A stretch of 58,163 nucleotides of DNA from Bacteroidales bacterium (GCA_021157415.1 JAGGWN010000035.1:1-58163); one strand, 5' to 3'; shown: positions 1 through 9,374, counted from the stretch's first letter. Numbers and translations are program-made. The notes: generated by a model not told the origin, from the sequence alone.

Positions 1-67
1 CCCCATAGCAATATCCCTATAAAAATATAAAAATATTTTCAATCGCGGGGAAAAAAATAAAATATTC
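1..67. other. AT-rich intergenic end of window
   Basis: This short AT-rich stretch lies downstream of the last bat-operon gene. It starts with CCCC and has GGGG near base 50, which could close a long weak stem, but the arms are too short to call a terminator. No gene is visible. Confidence 0.4.
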
Positions 68-460
68 TTATTTTAACGGAGCATCGGGAATAACATGGAT
101 CGCAAGTAAATGGCTGATCGTATCTGCAATACTCAGTTCATAGGTAAACTTTCCCTGGCCCAGCGGCACCTCGTAGGTATAGGCCACAGGGACTAATTCA
201 TATTGTACATCATTGATATCCAGAGTAATATGAGCTTCTCGATAAGCAATGTCAAAACGGTAATAGTCTGTCACTCCCCCGGGATTCACCTCTCCGTAAT
301 TATGTTCTCCCCCGGAAGTGTCCACATGGACGTTTTTAAACAATACGCCGGATTTATTACGTATTCTGATATCAGAAGGACCATCCGGACTTTTCTTACA
401 GGACAAAAGGGAAAAGAGTAAAAATAATCCGGCTCCCGCAAAAAAAAGTCTTCTGTTCAT
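68..460 (-). CDS. Small secreted lipoprotein at the end of the bat operon
   Basis: A 130-aa protein with a clear lipoprotein signal: a basic start, a hydrophobic stretch (residues 7-20) and a lipobox ending LLSC with Cys21 followed by KK. The lysines after the cysteine could matter for sorting, but Bacteroidota surface export signals are usually acidic, so a periplasm-facing anchor is as likely. The rest is short beta-rich sequence without a family I recognise. It begins 4 bp after batE ends, so it is very probably the last gene of the bat transcript. Function unknown; a small envelope protein that assists the Bat complex is only an inference from position. Confidence 0.75.
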   Translation of the reverse strand: MNRRLFFAGAGLFLLFSLLSCKKSPDGPSDIRIRNKSGVLFKNVHVDTSGGEHNYGEVNPGGVTDYYRFDIAYREAHITLDINDVQYELVPVAYTYEVPLGQGKFTYELSIADTISHLLAIHVIPDAPLK

Positions 461-464
461 GTCA

Positions 465-1256
465 TTATAATTTAGTTATGGTTTCCGCCGGCAACCATCC
501 TTTGCTACCATCGTCGAGTCTTATCTCCGTCCAATGATCCTGTGATTCCACAACCCCCACCTTGGTTCCTGCATGAATAACGAATAAGTCGGTACCATTG
601 CTGTCCGGTGAGCTTTTCACCGTAACCGCAGGCTGCATGACGATGGCATAGTCGTGGGCATTCATGATCCTGCGACTTTGCCAGGCGAAGAAAAAAGACA
701 ATAACGAAAAGAACAAAACAATAATCCCCAAGATAAAACCAGTCTTTCTCCAGATAAAGCGTTTGCTAAAAACGAATAAAGTTAATAATAATAAACCAAC
801 CATAAAAGCAATAACACTAAAACGGGCCCAGCCGTCCGAAGACATTCGTTCCAGGAACCAGTGATACCACTCCACCAGGAAGAACCGGGGGAGGGTTTCA
901 ATTTTATCCGAGACATAAGTACGTGCCAGCTCAAGGTTATATTTTATATCTTCATTCCCGGGGTCCAGTTGCAGCGCTCTTTCATAATTCAGGATTGCCA
1001 TCGGGATGTTATGCTGCTTAAAATAAGCATTGCCCAGGTTATAATACAGCTCGGGAGCCACCAGTCCTGCATCGATAACCTGCTGGTATAATTCTGCAGC
1101 CTGTTCGTACATCTGATTTGCATAAAAAAGATTGGCACGGGTGATCAGGCTGTCAGGGTCCGGCGCCGGACCTGCCTGGAGGTGTGCTCCCAACAACAGA
1201 AACAAGACGATCAATACGATCCTGTTTCCTTTTCTATTGTCAATTTTCATGCCCAT
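465..1256 (-). CDS. batE: BatE-like TPR/SH3 membrane protein
   Basis: A 263-aa protein with an N-terminal signal or anchor (about 12-28), two tetratricopeptide repeats (about 35-115, including YYNLGNAYFK), two membrane helices (146-165 and 172-192) and a C-terminal bacterial SH3-like domain (about 203-263, ending in a GWLPAE motif). This order is that of BatE, the last core gene of the Bacteroides aerotolerance operon. TPR and SH3 parts should lie outside the cytoplasm and mediate protein or cell-wall contacts. It starts 9 bp after batD ends. A second in-frame Met lies two codons in; either start keeps the domains. The role of Bat proteins in oxygen or envelope stress is known from related species, not shown here. 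Confidence 0.88.
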   Translation of the reverse strand: MGMKIDNRKGNRIVLIVLFLLLGAHLQAGPAPDPDSLITRANLFYANQMYEQAAELYQQVIDAGLVAPELYYNLGNAYFKQHNIPMAILNYERALQLDPGNEDIKYNLELARTYVSDKIETLPRFFLVEWYHWFLERMSSDGWARFSVIAFMVGLLLLTLFVFSKRFIWRKTGFILGIIVLFFSLLSFFFAWQSRRIMNAHDYAIVMQPAVTVKSSPDSNGTDLFVIHAGTKVGVVESQDHWTEIRLDDGSKGWLPAETITKL

Positions 1257-1265
1257 TTCTCTTTA

Positions 1266-3086
1266 TTACAGTTTCTCTTCCAATTCACTAATTACTGCCA
1301 TTGCTTCTTCATATAACTTATCCATAGATCCTGTCGATCCTTCAGGTGCATACCTTGCAAATTCACACTGGTCAATCACCCGCATCAGTTTTTCTACCGT
1401 ATCCTGTTCAACATTTTTCTTTTTGAGTGCTTCGGTAGCGGTTTCCCGCGTAAGGTCGGACAGAGGCAACAAAAGCTTGTCACTAAGATATCCCCAAACA
1501 GCTTTCAGCACTTCTTCATAAAATCCCGACTGATTCCCTTTCTTCAGGAACTGACCTGCCGTTTTCAGGCGTTTGCGTGCCATTTTATTGGCCTTACGGT
1601 TCCTCACACGTTGAATATCCCCTTTGGCCTTCAAATACCGGTGACGTGCTATCACCGCTAGCAGGAATACAAACAGAGACACAATGTAAACAAGATAAAA
1701 TTTCCACGTACCGAACAACGTGTAGCCTGCAGGTTTAAGTTTTATAGGTTTGCTATAAATGTACCGGATATCTTTACCCAGGTACTTCAAGGCTTCTTGT
1801 CCGCCGCCGGCCATCACCTGTCCTGTTTCTGTCTGATCCCCTTTGAGGACATTCAGCGTAAAAGCAGGGGTTTTCAGCATCTTATAGGCTTTGGCAGAAG
1901 GGTCAAAATAGGAAAATTCCACAGAGGGGATTCTGTATTTTCCGGGATGCCTGGGAATCATAAGGTATTCAAATTGTTTATAGCCTGTTTCTCCATGTAC
2001 CGTATTGTTGATATGGCTGGTGATCTTCGGGTCGTAGGTTTCAAAATCGGGGGGAAATTCCACTTTGGGAGACTCAATCAGTTTGAGATTCCCGTTTCCC
2101 GATATCTTCACTTTCAGCGTTACCGCATCATTTGCCCTCAGGGTGGTCTTATCCACAGAAGCATCCAGACCAAACGTACCTACAGCGCCCTTAAACCCCG
2201 GAGGTGCACCGGAAGGAAGAGGATCTACATGGATGGTCACCCTGTTACTTAGAATCGTTTTACGTACAGTACGGTAGTTTCCGAAGAAATCATCAAAAAA
2301 AGGATCGGAAGAGGTATGGACGCGCTCACGGACCAGACCAACGATCTTGGCAGGCTCTATCTTGATATCTCCTGTCGTCTGTGGAAAAATCAGATACCTC
2401 TGTATCACCCCCGTACCATATGCTACTCCGTTGATATATTCTCTCTCCAAAGAATGCAGGTCAGGCGTGGGTATCTCCTGTTTGAGAAACCCGTCGAACT
2501 CGGGCAAATCCACTTCTTCGAGACCTGTCAGATTGACCCGCGAATAAATTTTCACCGTTACCGCAACCGCCTCACCCTGATAAACCCTTGTCTTGTCAAC
2601 CAATACTTTAACGAACAGATTGGGATTGGAAGAAGTGGGCGTTATGTCGGACTGAGAAGAACCTGCAGCAGGTTTGTGTCCCTGATTAGCCGGCGGGGAT
2701 GATCCCTTCACCACGGTGATTTTCAAGGCATTGGACTCAATAACCTGTCCTTTGATTCTGAGTTTTGCCGGGGCAATGGTAAATGTTCCCACAGCCCTGG
2801 GTTCGAGGATATAGGTATAAGTATAACTGATATGGCTGCTTATCTTGCCGTTGATGATCTCCGTACTCTGGCTGTACGATGTGCTGGGTCCCATCAGGAT
2901 ATCAAAATTGCTTAAATCGGGTGGGACAAACTTCCCATCCCGGGTATTCATCTCAAAAACGACCCTGAATTGCTGGCCCAAGGTTACCGTTTCAGGTGCC
3001 GAGGCACTGATATGATATGTGCCGGCCGCCGCATTTGTCAACGCTGCCAACATCCAAACCATGAGTATGATTCCTTTCTTTGTCAT
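1266..3086 (-). CDS. batD: BatD family envelope protein
   Basis: A 606-aa protein with a cleavable signal peptide (about 1-21), a long ectodomain of tandem Ig-like beta domains (about 25-440), one membrane helix (about 455-475) and a cytoplasmic helical tail (about 480-606). The beginning (ASAPETVTLGQQFRVVFEMN) and the repeated 'effective oxygen/protein BatD' Ig pattern fit BatD (oxygen tolerance protein family). It lies between batC (19 bp upstream) and batE (9 bp downstream) in the conserved order. BatD is thought to present a periplasmic scaffold to the VWA proteins BatA and BatB. The low-complexity linker at about 130-155 (rich in Ser, Pro, Asn) separates two ectodomain halves. Confidence 0.9.
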   Translation of the reverse strand: MTKKGIILMVWMLAALTNAAAGTYHISASAPETVTLGQQFRVVFEMNTRDGKFVPPDLSNFDILMGPSTSYSQSTEIINGKISSHISYTYTYILEPRAVGTFTIAPAKLRIKGQVIESNALKITVVKGSSPPANQGHKPAAGSSQSDITPTSSNPNLFVKVLVDKTRVYQGEAVAVTVKIYSRVNLTGLEEVDLPEFDGFLKQEIPTPDLHSLEREYINGVAYGTGVIQRYLIFPQTTGDIKIEPAKIVGLVRERVHTSSDPFFDDFFGNYRTVRKTILSNRVTIHVDPLPSGAPPGFKGAVGTFGLDASVDKTTLRANDAVTLKVKISGNGNLKLIESPKVEFPPDFETYDPKITSHINNTVHGETGYKQFEYLMIPRHPGKYRIPSVEFSYFDPSAKAYKMLKTPAFTLNVLKGDQTETGQVMAGGGQEALKYLGKDIRYIYSKPIKLKPAGYTLFGTWKFYLVYIVSLFVFLLAVIARHRYLKAKGDIQRVRNRKANKMARKRLKTAGQFLKKGNQSGFYEEVLKAVWGYLSDKLLLPLSDLTRETATEALKKKNVEQDTVEKLMRVIDQCEFARYAPEGSTGSMDKLYEEAMAVISELEEKL

Positions 3087-3105
3087 AGGGCCAAAATTAA
3101 TACTT

Positions 3106-3864
3106 TTACCAGTTAATCACCGTTTTCACCTTTTTTTGCTTCGCTTTGGCTCTCTTCACTTTCTCCTGCACTTTCTTTTCATCCTCTGCCAACGCCCGCA
3201 AAATTCGTTCCGCATCTTTTTTAGATATCTTGCCGGGTTGTGGCTTTTGTTGCTGTTGCCGGTTTTGATTCTGCTGATTTTCTTGCTGTTGCTGTTGTTT
3301 TTTTTGTTGTTGCTGCTGTTGCTTGTTCTGCTGATTTTTTTGTTGCTGGTTTTTCTTTTTTTGTTGTTGGTCTTTATCGTTTTGATTCTGATTCTGATTC
3401 TGGTTTTTGTTATTTTTGTTTTTCTGTTGTTGTTGTTGTTTTAATTTCATGGCATACAGAAGGTTATATTTGGCATCCATATCATCAGGATTATATTTCA
3501 AGGCCATTTTATAGGCTTTAATACTTTCATCCAGCTTCTTGGACTGTAACAAAGTATTTCCCAGATTATACAAGGCCTTTGCTTTTTCTTTATCCCCTTG
3601 ACTCCTTTTAACCACGGAAAGAAATTGGTCTGCCGCTTTGTCATATTTTTTTTGCTTATAAAGAGAGGTGCCAAGGTTGTAATCCGGGATCACCGGGTTT
3701 TTTGCCATTTTACGTGCTTTACTATATTCCACTTCAGCGTTGGCATATTTTTTTTGTTCGTAAGCCTTGTTGCCTTCATGGATCTTTTGTATGGCCTTCC
3801 ACTGGGTCCAACCCGGTGTAATCCACAGAAAAACAGCCAGAATCCATAATCCTGTTTTTTTCAT
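3106..3864 (-). CDS. batC: BatC-like TPR protein with Gln/Asn/Lys-rich tract
   Basis: A 252-aa protein: signal peptide (about 1-20), three to four TPR motifs (about 22-137), a striking low-complexity region of Gln, Asn and Lys (about 138-210), and a basic helical tail with a run of Lys. The start codon overlaps the batB stop by 4 bp (ATGA type), indicating translational coupling. Gene order and TPR content identify BatC; Q/N-rich tails are common in this family. On the DNA the tract is a run of TTG/TTT triplets (about 3240-3450) that could vary in length by slippage. The TPRs probably bind other Bat proteins in the periplasm. Confidence 0.87.
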   Translation of the reverse strand: MKKTGLWILAVFLWITPGWTQWKAIQKIHEGNKAYEQKKYANAEVEYSKARKMAKNPVIPDYNLGTSLYKQKKYDKAADQFLSVVKRSQGDKEKAKALYNLGNTLLQSKKLDESIKAYKMALKYNPDDMDAKYNLLYAMKLKQQQQQKNKNNKNQNQNQNQNDKDQQQKKKNQQQKNQQNKQQQQQQKKQQQQQENQQNQNRQQQQKPQPGKISKKDAERILRALAEDEKKVQEKVKRAKAKQKKVKTVINW

Positions 3865-4904
3865 TTTTTCTCCTCCTTTGCCTGAAATAATCTAATCCGT
3901 GACCAGAACCTGCTTTTTCTTTCCAGGATCATCCACTCGAGCAGGAAAAACAGCAGCGCCAACCCAATGGCATACTGAAAAATATCGTTGTAATCGGAAT
4001 AGGTTTTTGTTTCCATTTCTTTCCGGTCCATTCCTTTGATCTTGTCATATATTCGTTTCAGTCCCAGCGAGGTACTGGAAGCACGGACATAAATCCCGCC
4101 TCCTGCCACTGCAATTTTCTGCAGCAAGGGTTCATCCAGGCGGGTTATGACAGTATGACCGTTCTGATCTTTCAGAAAAGCTCTTTGGCCATTGATGGTG
4201 ATGGGGATGGGGACTCCTTCCGGTTTGCCTATGCCGATGGTATGGATGGTAATTCCTTTTTCATGAGCTTTTTTAGCCGCTGCCACAGGATCCGCTTCAT
4301 GATTCTCTCCATCGGTGATAATAATCAGTGCTTTGCTTCTGCTGTTTCCGGGTGTAAAAGAGTTCATAGCCAGTTCAATGGCCGAAGCAATGGCTGTCCC
4401 CTGTTTAGGCACCACGGCAGGTCCGATGGTCGGCAGGAACATCTTTACGGCCAGATAATCGGATGTAACAGGGATTTGCACATAGGCATCCCCGGCAAAA
4501 ACGATCAATCCCATCCGGTCATTTTCCATCCGGTCGACCATTTTAGAGATTGCCCGTTTGGCCCGTTCCAGCCGGCTGGGTTGTATGTCTTCGGCCAGCA
4601 TGGAATTGGATACATCCAGTGCCACAATGATCTCTACCCCTTTCTTTTTCACTGTTTCCAGTTTGGCTCCCAGCTGCGGCCGTGCCAGTCCCAAAACCAG
4701 AAACATCCAACCCAGACAAAACAACACAAGTTTCCACCTGGCCCGGCTCCAGGAAACATCAGGCATCAATCCTTCCAGAAGACCGGGTTCTCCCAGCTTA
4801 CGCACATTCTTCCTCCAGGTACCGGCAGCGATCCAATACAACAGCCAGAACACCGGGATCATCAGCAAGGCATATAAATACACTATATTGGCAAATCGAA
4901 ACAT
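3861..4904 (-). CDS. batB: BatB von Willebrand factor A membrane protein
   Basis: A 347-aa protein with membrane helices at about 8-26, 57-75 and 310-330 around a VWA domain (about 88-295). The metal-ion-dependent adhesion site is intact: Asp97-x-Ser99-x-Ser101 in ALDVSNSM, a Thr in the QIPVTSDY loop, and the downstream ITDGE motif. This is the BatA/BatB arrangement. The VWA domain would bind a partner through a divalent metal, and the MoxR ATPase of the same operon is the expected regulator of that contact. It follows batA by 12 bp and overlaps batC by 4 bp. Two VWA paralogues in a row (batA, batB) are normal for this operon. Confidence 0.93.
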   Translation of the reverse strand: MFRFANIVYLYALLMIPVFWLLYWIAAGTWRKNVRKLGEPGLLEGLMPDVSWSRARWKLVLFCLGWMFLVLGLARPQLGAKLETVKKKGVEIIVALDVSNSMLAEDIQPSRLERAKRAISKMVDRMENDRMGLIVFAGDAYVQIPVTSDYLAVKMFLPTIGPAVVPKQGTAIASAIELAMNSFTPGNSRSKALIIITDGENHEADPVAAAKKAHEKGITIHTIGIGKPEGVPIPITINGQRAFLKDQNGHTVITRLDEPLLQKIAVAGGGIYVRASSTSLGLKRIYDKIKGMDRKEMETKTYSDYNDIFQYAIGLALLFFLLEWMILERKSRFWSRIRLFQAKEEKK

Positions 4905-4916
4905 TTTCTCTTCACT

Positions 4917-5912
4917 TTAAGGCATTGTCCTGAAAACCGTTTTTCTTAAAAACCACTCTGCCAGCAATAAAACTGCTGCCCACAGAGCGAACTTCAAATA
5001 TTCTTCTTCTTTACGACTAAACTGTTTTACATCAATTTTTGACTTCTCCAGCTTATCTATGGCATTATAAATCTCCTGGAGTTTTTTATTATCCGTAGCC
5101 CGGAAATATTTTCCTCCTGTCATGGAAGCAATCTGTTTCAGCATGTCCTCATCTATCTGCACCTTCATTTGTTGATACCGTGTACCTCCATAGGGGGTCT
5201 GGATCGGATAAGGAGCTGTCCCAATGGTTCCCACCCCGATGGTGTAAACACGTATTCCGAAGGTACTGGCAATTTTTGCGGCTGTGAGGGGTGCTATGTC
5301 CCCGCGGTTGTTCATTCCGTCCGTCAACAGGATGACCACTTTGCTTTTGGCTTTGCTGTCTTTCAACCTGTTAATGGAGGTGGCCAGGCCATCACCGATC
5401 GCGGTACCATCTTCAATCATTCCGCTTTGAACCTGATGGAAAAGATTGATCAATACGGCATGGTCGGTTGTGAGCGGACATTGTGTAAAGCTCTCTCCGC
5501 TAAACACCACCAGGCCGATCCGGTCATCCGGCCGGCCTGAAACAAACTGAATGGCCACATTTTTGGCAGCTTCCAGCCGGTTTGGCTTAAAGTCCTGCGC
5601 AAGCATACTGCTGGATATGTCCAGGTCGATGATAATATCTATCCCTTCTGTGTTCACTTTCTGCCAGCGATTAACCGATTGCGGACGCGCTATAACGATA
5701 AAAAGAAGAGCTATAGCCAGCACGCGCAGGACAAAAAGGATATGCCGCAACCATGCTTTTACCGGGGTGCCTATTTTTTCAAAGGGTTGTAATCCGGAAA
5801 CCAGCAATGAGTTTGTTCGTCTGATCTGCCGCCATACATACCAGGCGATCATGGGGATAAGTACCAACAGCCCGTATAACCACTCCGGATTGGCAAAATG
5901 AAGGTCACGCAT
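4917..5912 (-). CDS. batA: BatA von Willebrand factor A membrane protein
   Basis: A 331-aa paralogue of the next gene: helices at about 10-27 and 57-76, a VWA domain (about 90-300) and a C-terminal helix (about 308-326). The MIDAS is complete (Asp98-x-Ser100-x-Ser102 in DLDISSSM; a Thr in CPLTTDH; LLTDG). It overlaps the end of the upstream DUF4381-like gene by 8 bp, so the two are likely translated together. As in other Bacteroidota it should sit in the inner membrane and form part of the Bat complex with BatB, BatD and the TPR proteins. Nothing unusual is seen in length or motifs. Confidence 0.93.
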   Translation of the reverse strand: MRDLHFANPEWLYGLLVLIPMIAWYVWRQIRRTNSLLVSGLQPFEKIGTPVKAWLRHILFVLRVLAIALLFIVIARPQSVNRWQKVNTEGIDIIIDLDISSSMLAQDFKPNRLEAAKNVAIQFVSGRPDDRIGLVVFSGESFTQCPLTTDHAVLINLFHQVQSGMIEDGTAIGDGLATSINRLKDSKAKSKVVILLTDGMNNRGDIAPLTAAKIASTFGIRVYTIGVGTIGTAPYPIQTPYGGTRYQQMKVQIDEDMLKQIASMTGGKYFRATDNKKLQEIYNAIDKLEKSKIDVKQFSRKEEEYLKFALWAAVLLLAEWFLRKTVFRTMP

Positions 5913-7020
5913 GGTCTTTTTCCTCCTTTCCTTCCTGTTTCTCCTTTTCGTCTCTCACTTCAACTCCTTCCTCATCCGGTTCACTATCGTTGAGATCCGT
6001 CTCCGTTTTTTTTTCTTCCCGGATGCTCTGATCCTCTTTCTTCCACGACTCCTTGGTTTCATTTACAAAGACAAAAGCATTCAGCAACACAGATTCGTTC
6101 ACATCGGGTTGTGGCTGAAATTTTGCGAACTTCACCAGATCGCCAGTCTCCAGCACCTCTTTCAGAATACCAAACAAACGGTTGTCATTGAAACCCGCTG
6201 CCGTAAGTGAATGGAGCGTTTCGCCGGACGTTTGTTCCAGGGCCTTTATGTCATAACGGTACTCCAGATATTTTCGCAGAATATCCGTCAACCGTGTATA
6301 ATATTCCTTTACCCGGCCTTGTTGCCACAATCTGGCATCTTTCAGATTATTCAGTTCACGCAAGGCAAATATATGTGGTGGTTCGGCTGGCTTTCGCATA
6401 ATTTCCGGTAATCTTTCTTTCCGACTTTTCTTTCGTACATGCGCTACCAGGAAATATATGCCCAGTGCAACCAACTGAAGAACCATAAACCAGAAAAAGA
6501 AATAGAATGCATATACGATCAAAGGAATCTTAATCGGTTTTTTGATATCCCTGGGTCCTTTGGAAGGCTCTATCGGAATGGGTTTAACCACCAGTTTCAC
6601 AGGTCGGGAAGCCAGGGTAGCTTTCATGCCGTGATAGATATAGCCAACCACTACAGGATCCATAACCACGATCCCACCCGTATCAAAAACGATCACCCGG
6701 TAGCGGTGAATGATCTCCAACAGATGATTTTTTTTCCGTACCGTGTCCATCCGCAAAGTCCGGACTATTTCCACGCCCCGGGTTATTGAATCTCTAAAAA
6801 CCGGTATATTCAGTTTCAGCGAATCCGGCTGAACCACCCGCAAGGTAAAATCCAGCTGATCCCCTATCAGCACGGTGTCCCTGCTAAATGAAGCTTCCAC
6901 ATCAATTTGCTGAGCCCGACCCGTAACACCGGAAAAGCAGAGCATAATAAAAGATATTCCGGCAATGATTCCCTGCCGCACAGATACAAACCGTTTTCCG
7001 TATTTCTTCATTTCCGTCAT
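5905..7020 (-). CDS. DUF4381-like single-span protein of the bat operon
   Basis: A 371-aa protein with a signal peptide (about 1-37, cleavage near GRAQ), an Ig-like beta ectodomain (about 40-145), a strong membrane helix (about 166-195) and a cytoplasmic helical domain (about 215-330) with the pattern ALRELNNL...YYTRLTDILRKYLE typical of DUF4381/BatD-associated proteins. The last 45 residues are highly charged, mostly Glu, Lys and Asp, probably disordered. It lies between the DUF58 gene (12 bp upstream) and batA (8 bp overlap), the usual place for this partner. The domain plan is a short version of BatD, so it may be a BatD paralogue with one ectodomain. Biochemical role unknown. Confidence 0.82.
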   Translation of the reverse strand: MTEMKKYGKRFVSVRQGIIAGISFIMLCFSGVTGRAQQIDVEASFSRDTVLIGDQLDFTLRVVQPDSLKLNIPVFRDSITRGVEIVRTLRMDTVRKKNHLLEIIHRYRVIVFDTGGIVVMDPVVVGYIYHGMKATLASRPVKLVVKPIPIEPSKGPRDIKKPIKIPLIVYAFYFFFWFMVLQLVALGIYFLVAHVRKKSRKERLPEIMRKPAEPPHIFALRELNNLKDARLWQQGRVKEYYTRLTDILRKYLEYRYDIKALEQTSGETLHSLTAAGFNDNRLFGILKEVLETGDLVKFAKFQPQPDVNESVLLNAFVFVNETKESWKKEDQSIREEKKTETDLNDSEPDEEGVEVRDEKEKQEGKEEKDHA

Positions 7021-7032
7021 CTCAATTTCCTG

Positions 7033-7896
7033 TTATCTTCGCTTAAACAATTGCACCAGAGGGCGGATATAATCTTCATCGGTTGCCAGGTCTGTATAAT
7101 CCACGCCGCACTGCCTGAAGGTATTTTCCATTTCTTTCTCTTGTTTTATCTGCCAGGCAAGATAGGCCTCCCGCACTGCTGCGGAAGAAGTGTCCACCCA
7201 TCTTTCTTCCCCTGTTTCTGCATCTTTCAGTCGCATCAACCCGACGTCCGGCAACTCTTTCTCGGTCTTATCATAAACTTTCAATGCCACCACATCATGT
7301 TTGTTGGAGGCAATCCTCAGGCTGTTGGTAAAGGGAGCACCCATAAAGTCACTGATAAGAAAGGCGATAGAGCGTTTTTTGATTGCATTGGTCAGGTATC
7401 GTAAAGGTTCGGAAAAATCCGTTTTCCGGCTTTCCGGCCTGAGTTCAATCAATTCACGAATAATATGCAAGATATGTTTTCTGTTTTTTTTGGGAGGGAT
7501 AAATTTCTCCACCTTATCGCTGAAAAATATCACCCCCACTTTGTCATTGTTCTGTATGGCTGAAAAAGCCAGGATGGCTGCCACCTCGGTGATCAGATTC
7601 TTCTTCAGCATCTTATGTGTCCCGAATTTCTGAGAGCCACTCACATCCACGAGCAGCATCACGGTCAGTTCACGTTCTTCTTCAAACACTTTCACATAAG
7701 GATGATTGAATCGCGCCGTAACGTTCCAATCGACCGACCGTATATCATCTCCATACTGGTATTCTCTCACCTCACTGAAAGAAATCCCGCGCCCCTTGAA
7801 AGCACTGTGATATTCCCCTGCAAAAATATGTTTTGAAAGACTCCGTGTCTTGATCTCAATCTTTCTGACCCTTTTTAGCAATTCAGCCGGTTCCAT
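7033..7896 (-). CDS. DUF58 / VWA-like protein
   Basis: A 287-aa soluble protein with the DUF58 signature DIRSVDWNVTAR (residues 51-62) followed by a VWA fold whose metal site is present (Asp84-x-Ser86-x-Ser88 in LLVDVSGS). No signal peptide or membrane helix is seen, so it acts in the cytoplasm or at the inner face of the membrane. DUF58 proteins are near-constant neighbours of MoxR AAA+ ATPases; the pair is thought to act as chaperone and adaptor for VWA targets. Here it is two genes downstream of moxR. The length is usual for the soluble Bacteroidota form. Confidence 0.9.
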   Translation of the reverse strand: MEPAELLKRVRKIEIKTRSLSKHIFAGEYHSAFKGRGISFSEVREYQYGDDIRSVDWNVTARFNHPYVKVFEEERELTVMLLVDVSGSQKFGTHKMLKKNLITEVAAILAFSAIQNNDKVGVIFFSDKVEKFIPPKKNRKHILHIIRELIELRPESRKTDFSEPLRYLTNAIKKRSIAFLISDFMGAPFTNSLRIASNKHDVVALKVYDKTEKELPDVGLMRLKDAETGEERWVDTSSAAVREAYLAWQIKQEKEMENTFRQCGVDYTDLATDEDYIRPLVQLFKRR

Positions 7897-7911
7897 ATCC
7901 TCTTTTTTTTG

Positions 7912-8337
7912 CTAATGTTTTACTGTATCCGGTTCAACAGGTTTTGTGATCACGGTGAAAAACCAATCCTGTCTTTCCAAAACCTTTTGATAGGTGTTCC
8001 CCCCCGACTTTTCCAGCCACAGGGTATCCGATACTTTCCGGCATGTTGAATCCAGGCCTGCGATTACCGACGGCAACAGATCGTTGTCATACACTACCTT
8101 GTACCAAATACATACGTCATGATCGGACAGAAAATACAAAGCGGTTTTCGTCTCCGTTTCATCCACATATTTCAGATATTTATACACTTTATTGACCGTG
8201 GTTTCATCCAGCGAAAAATTGTTTTGTTCCGTCCTCATATACTTCCTGATCTCATCTGCTTTCCATCCAATAAGATTTTGTGCCGACCCCGACAGTGTCA
8301 GTAATAAGATAAAACCGGAGAGAAGCACTTTATACAT
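7912..8337 (-). CDS. Small secreted protein between moxR and DUF58
   Basis: About 141 aa if translation begins at the second Met (8337), which directly precedes a good signal peptide (MYKVLLSGFILLLTLSGSAQ); an in-frame ATG 30 bp upstream (8367) would put ten residues before the signal, so I prefer the later one. The mature part is mixed alpha/beta with aromatic clusters and no recognisable motif. It sits in the bat operon 41 bp downstream of moxR and 15 bp before the DUF58 gene. Related operons often carry a small secreted protein here. Function unknown; export suggests contact with BatD or BatC outside the membrane. Confidence 0.7.
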   Translation of the reverse strand: MYKVLLSGFILLLTLSGSAQNLIGWKADEIRKYMRTEQNNFSLDETTVNKVYKYLKYVDETETKTALYFLSDHDVCIWYKVVYDNDLLPSVIAGLDSTCRKVSDTLWLEKSGGNTYQKVLERQDWFFTVITKPVEPDTVKH

Positions 8338-8378
8338 AACCGTTCCGTTTTCTGGAGGGATGAACAAAAATCAAACCA

Positions 8379-9374
8379 TTACGGCACTTCCACCGTATCA
8401 AGAATAGCTGTCAGGATATCTTCGGCTGTAATATTCTCTGCCTCTGCCTCATAAGTAAGTCCAATCCGATGACGCATGACATCATAGCATACAGCTCTGA
8501 TATCTTCGGGGATGACATAGCCTCTTCTCTTGATAAAGGCATATGCTTTGGCTGCCGTTGCCAGGTTAATACTGGCCCGGGGCGAACCTCCGTAATTGAT
8601 CATCGGCTGGAAACGTTCCAGGGTGAAACGTTCAGGATAACGGGTGGCAAAAACAATATCCAGGATATACTTCTCGATCTTTTCATCCATATATACGTCC
8701 TTCACCACATCCCGTGCCCGCAAAATATCGTCGGTACGTATCACAGGAGAGGCCGTGGGAAAAGATTTTTGCAGGTTCTCCCGTATGATCAGCCGTTCCT
8801 CTTCCCGGTCGGGATAGTCAATGAGCACTTTTAACATAAAACGGTCTATCTGTGCTTCCGGCAACGGATAAGTACCTTCCTGTTCTATGGGGTTCTGGGT
8901 AGCCAGCACCAGGAAAGGCTCATCCAGTTTGTACGTCTCCTGACCAATGGTTACCTGGCGTTCCTGCATGGCTTCCAGCAAGGCACTTTGCACTTTGGCG
9001 GGGGAACGGTTGATTTCGTCAGCCAACACAAAATTGGTAAAGACAGGTCCTTTTTTCACATTAAAAACCTCGGTCTTCGGACTATATACCATCGTTCCGA
9101 TCAGGTCGGCCGGCAGCAGGTCGGGCGTAAACTGAATCCTGTTAAAACCGGCATCTATACTATCGGCCAGGGTTCGTATAGCCAATGTCTTTGCCAGTCC
9201 CGGCAATCCTTCCAACAAGATATGTCCCCCCGATAGCAACCCGATGAGAAGGCTGTCCACCAGATGATGCTGGCCGATGATGACCTTTTGCATCTCCATA
9301 TTTATCAAGTCTATGAATGCGCTCTCCTTGCGGATGCGCTCATTTAGTTCACGAATATCCGTTTGCTCATTCAT
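8379..9374 (-). CDS. moxR: MoxR family AAA+ ATPase
   Basis: A 331-aa AAA_3 ATPase. Walker A is GLPGLAKT (56-63), Walker B FVLADE (115-120), followed by INRSPAKVQSALLEAMQE, sensor-1 ATQNP and the C-terminal lid with GGSPRAS (sensor 2). These are diagnostic of MoxR. It is a cytoplasmic, probably hexameric chaperone that remodels or activates VWA proteins; the VWA proteins BatA, BatB and DUF58 are encoded in the same transcript. It is the first gene of the operon; the 231 bp upstream separates it from divergent truA and must hold its promoter, though I found no convincing TAnnTTTG element on the minus strand. Confidence 0.96.
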   Translation of the reverse strand: MNEQTDIRELNERIRKESAFIDLINMEMQKVIIGQHHLVDSLLIGLLSGGHILLEGLPGLAKTLAIRTLADSIDAGFNRIQFTPDLLPADLIGTMVYSPKTEVFNVKKGPVFTNFVLADEINRSPAKVQSALLEAMQERQVTIGQETYKLDEPFLVLATQNPIEQEGTYPLPEAQIDRFMLKVLIDYPDREEERLIIRENLQKSFPTASPVIRTDDILRARDVVKDVYMDEKIEKYILDIVFATRYPERFTLERFQPMINYGGSPRASINLATAAKAYAFIKRRGYVIPEDIRAVCYDVMRHRIGLTYEAEAENITAEDILTAILDTVEVP

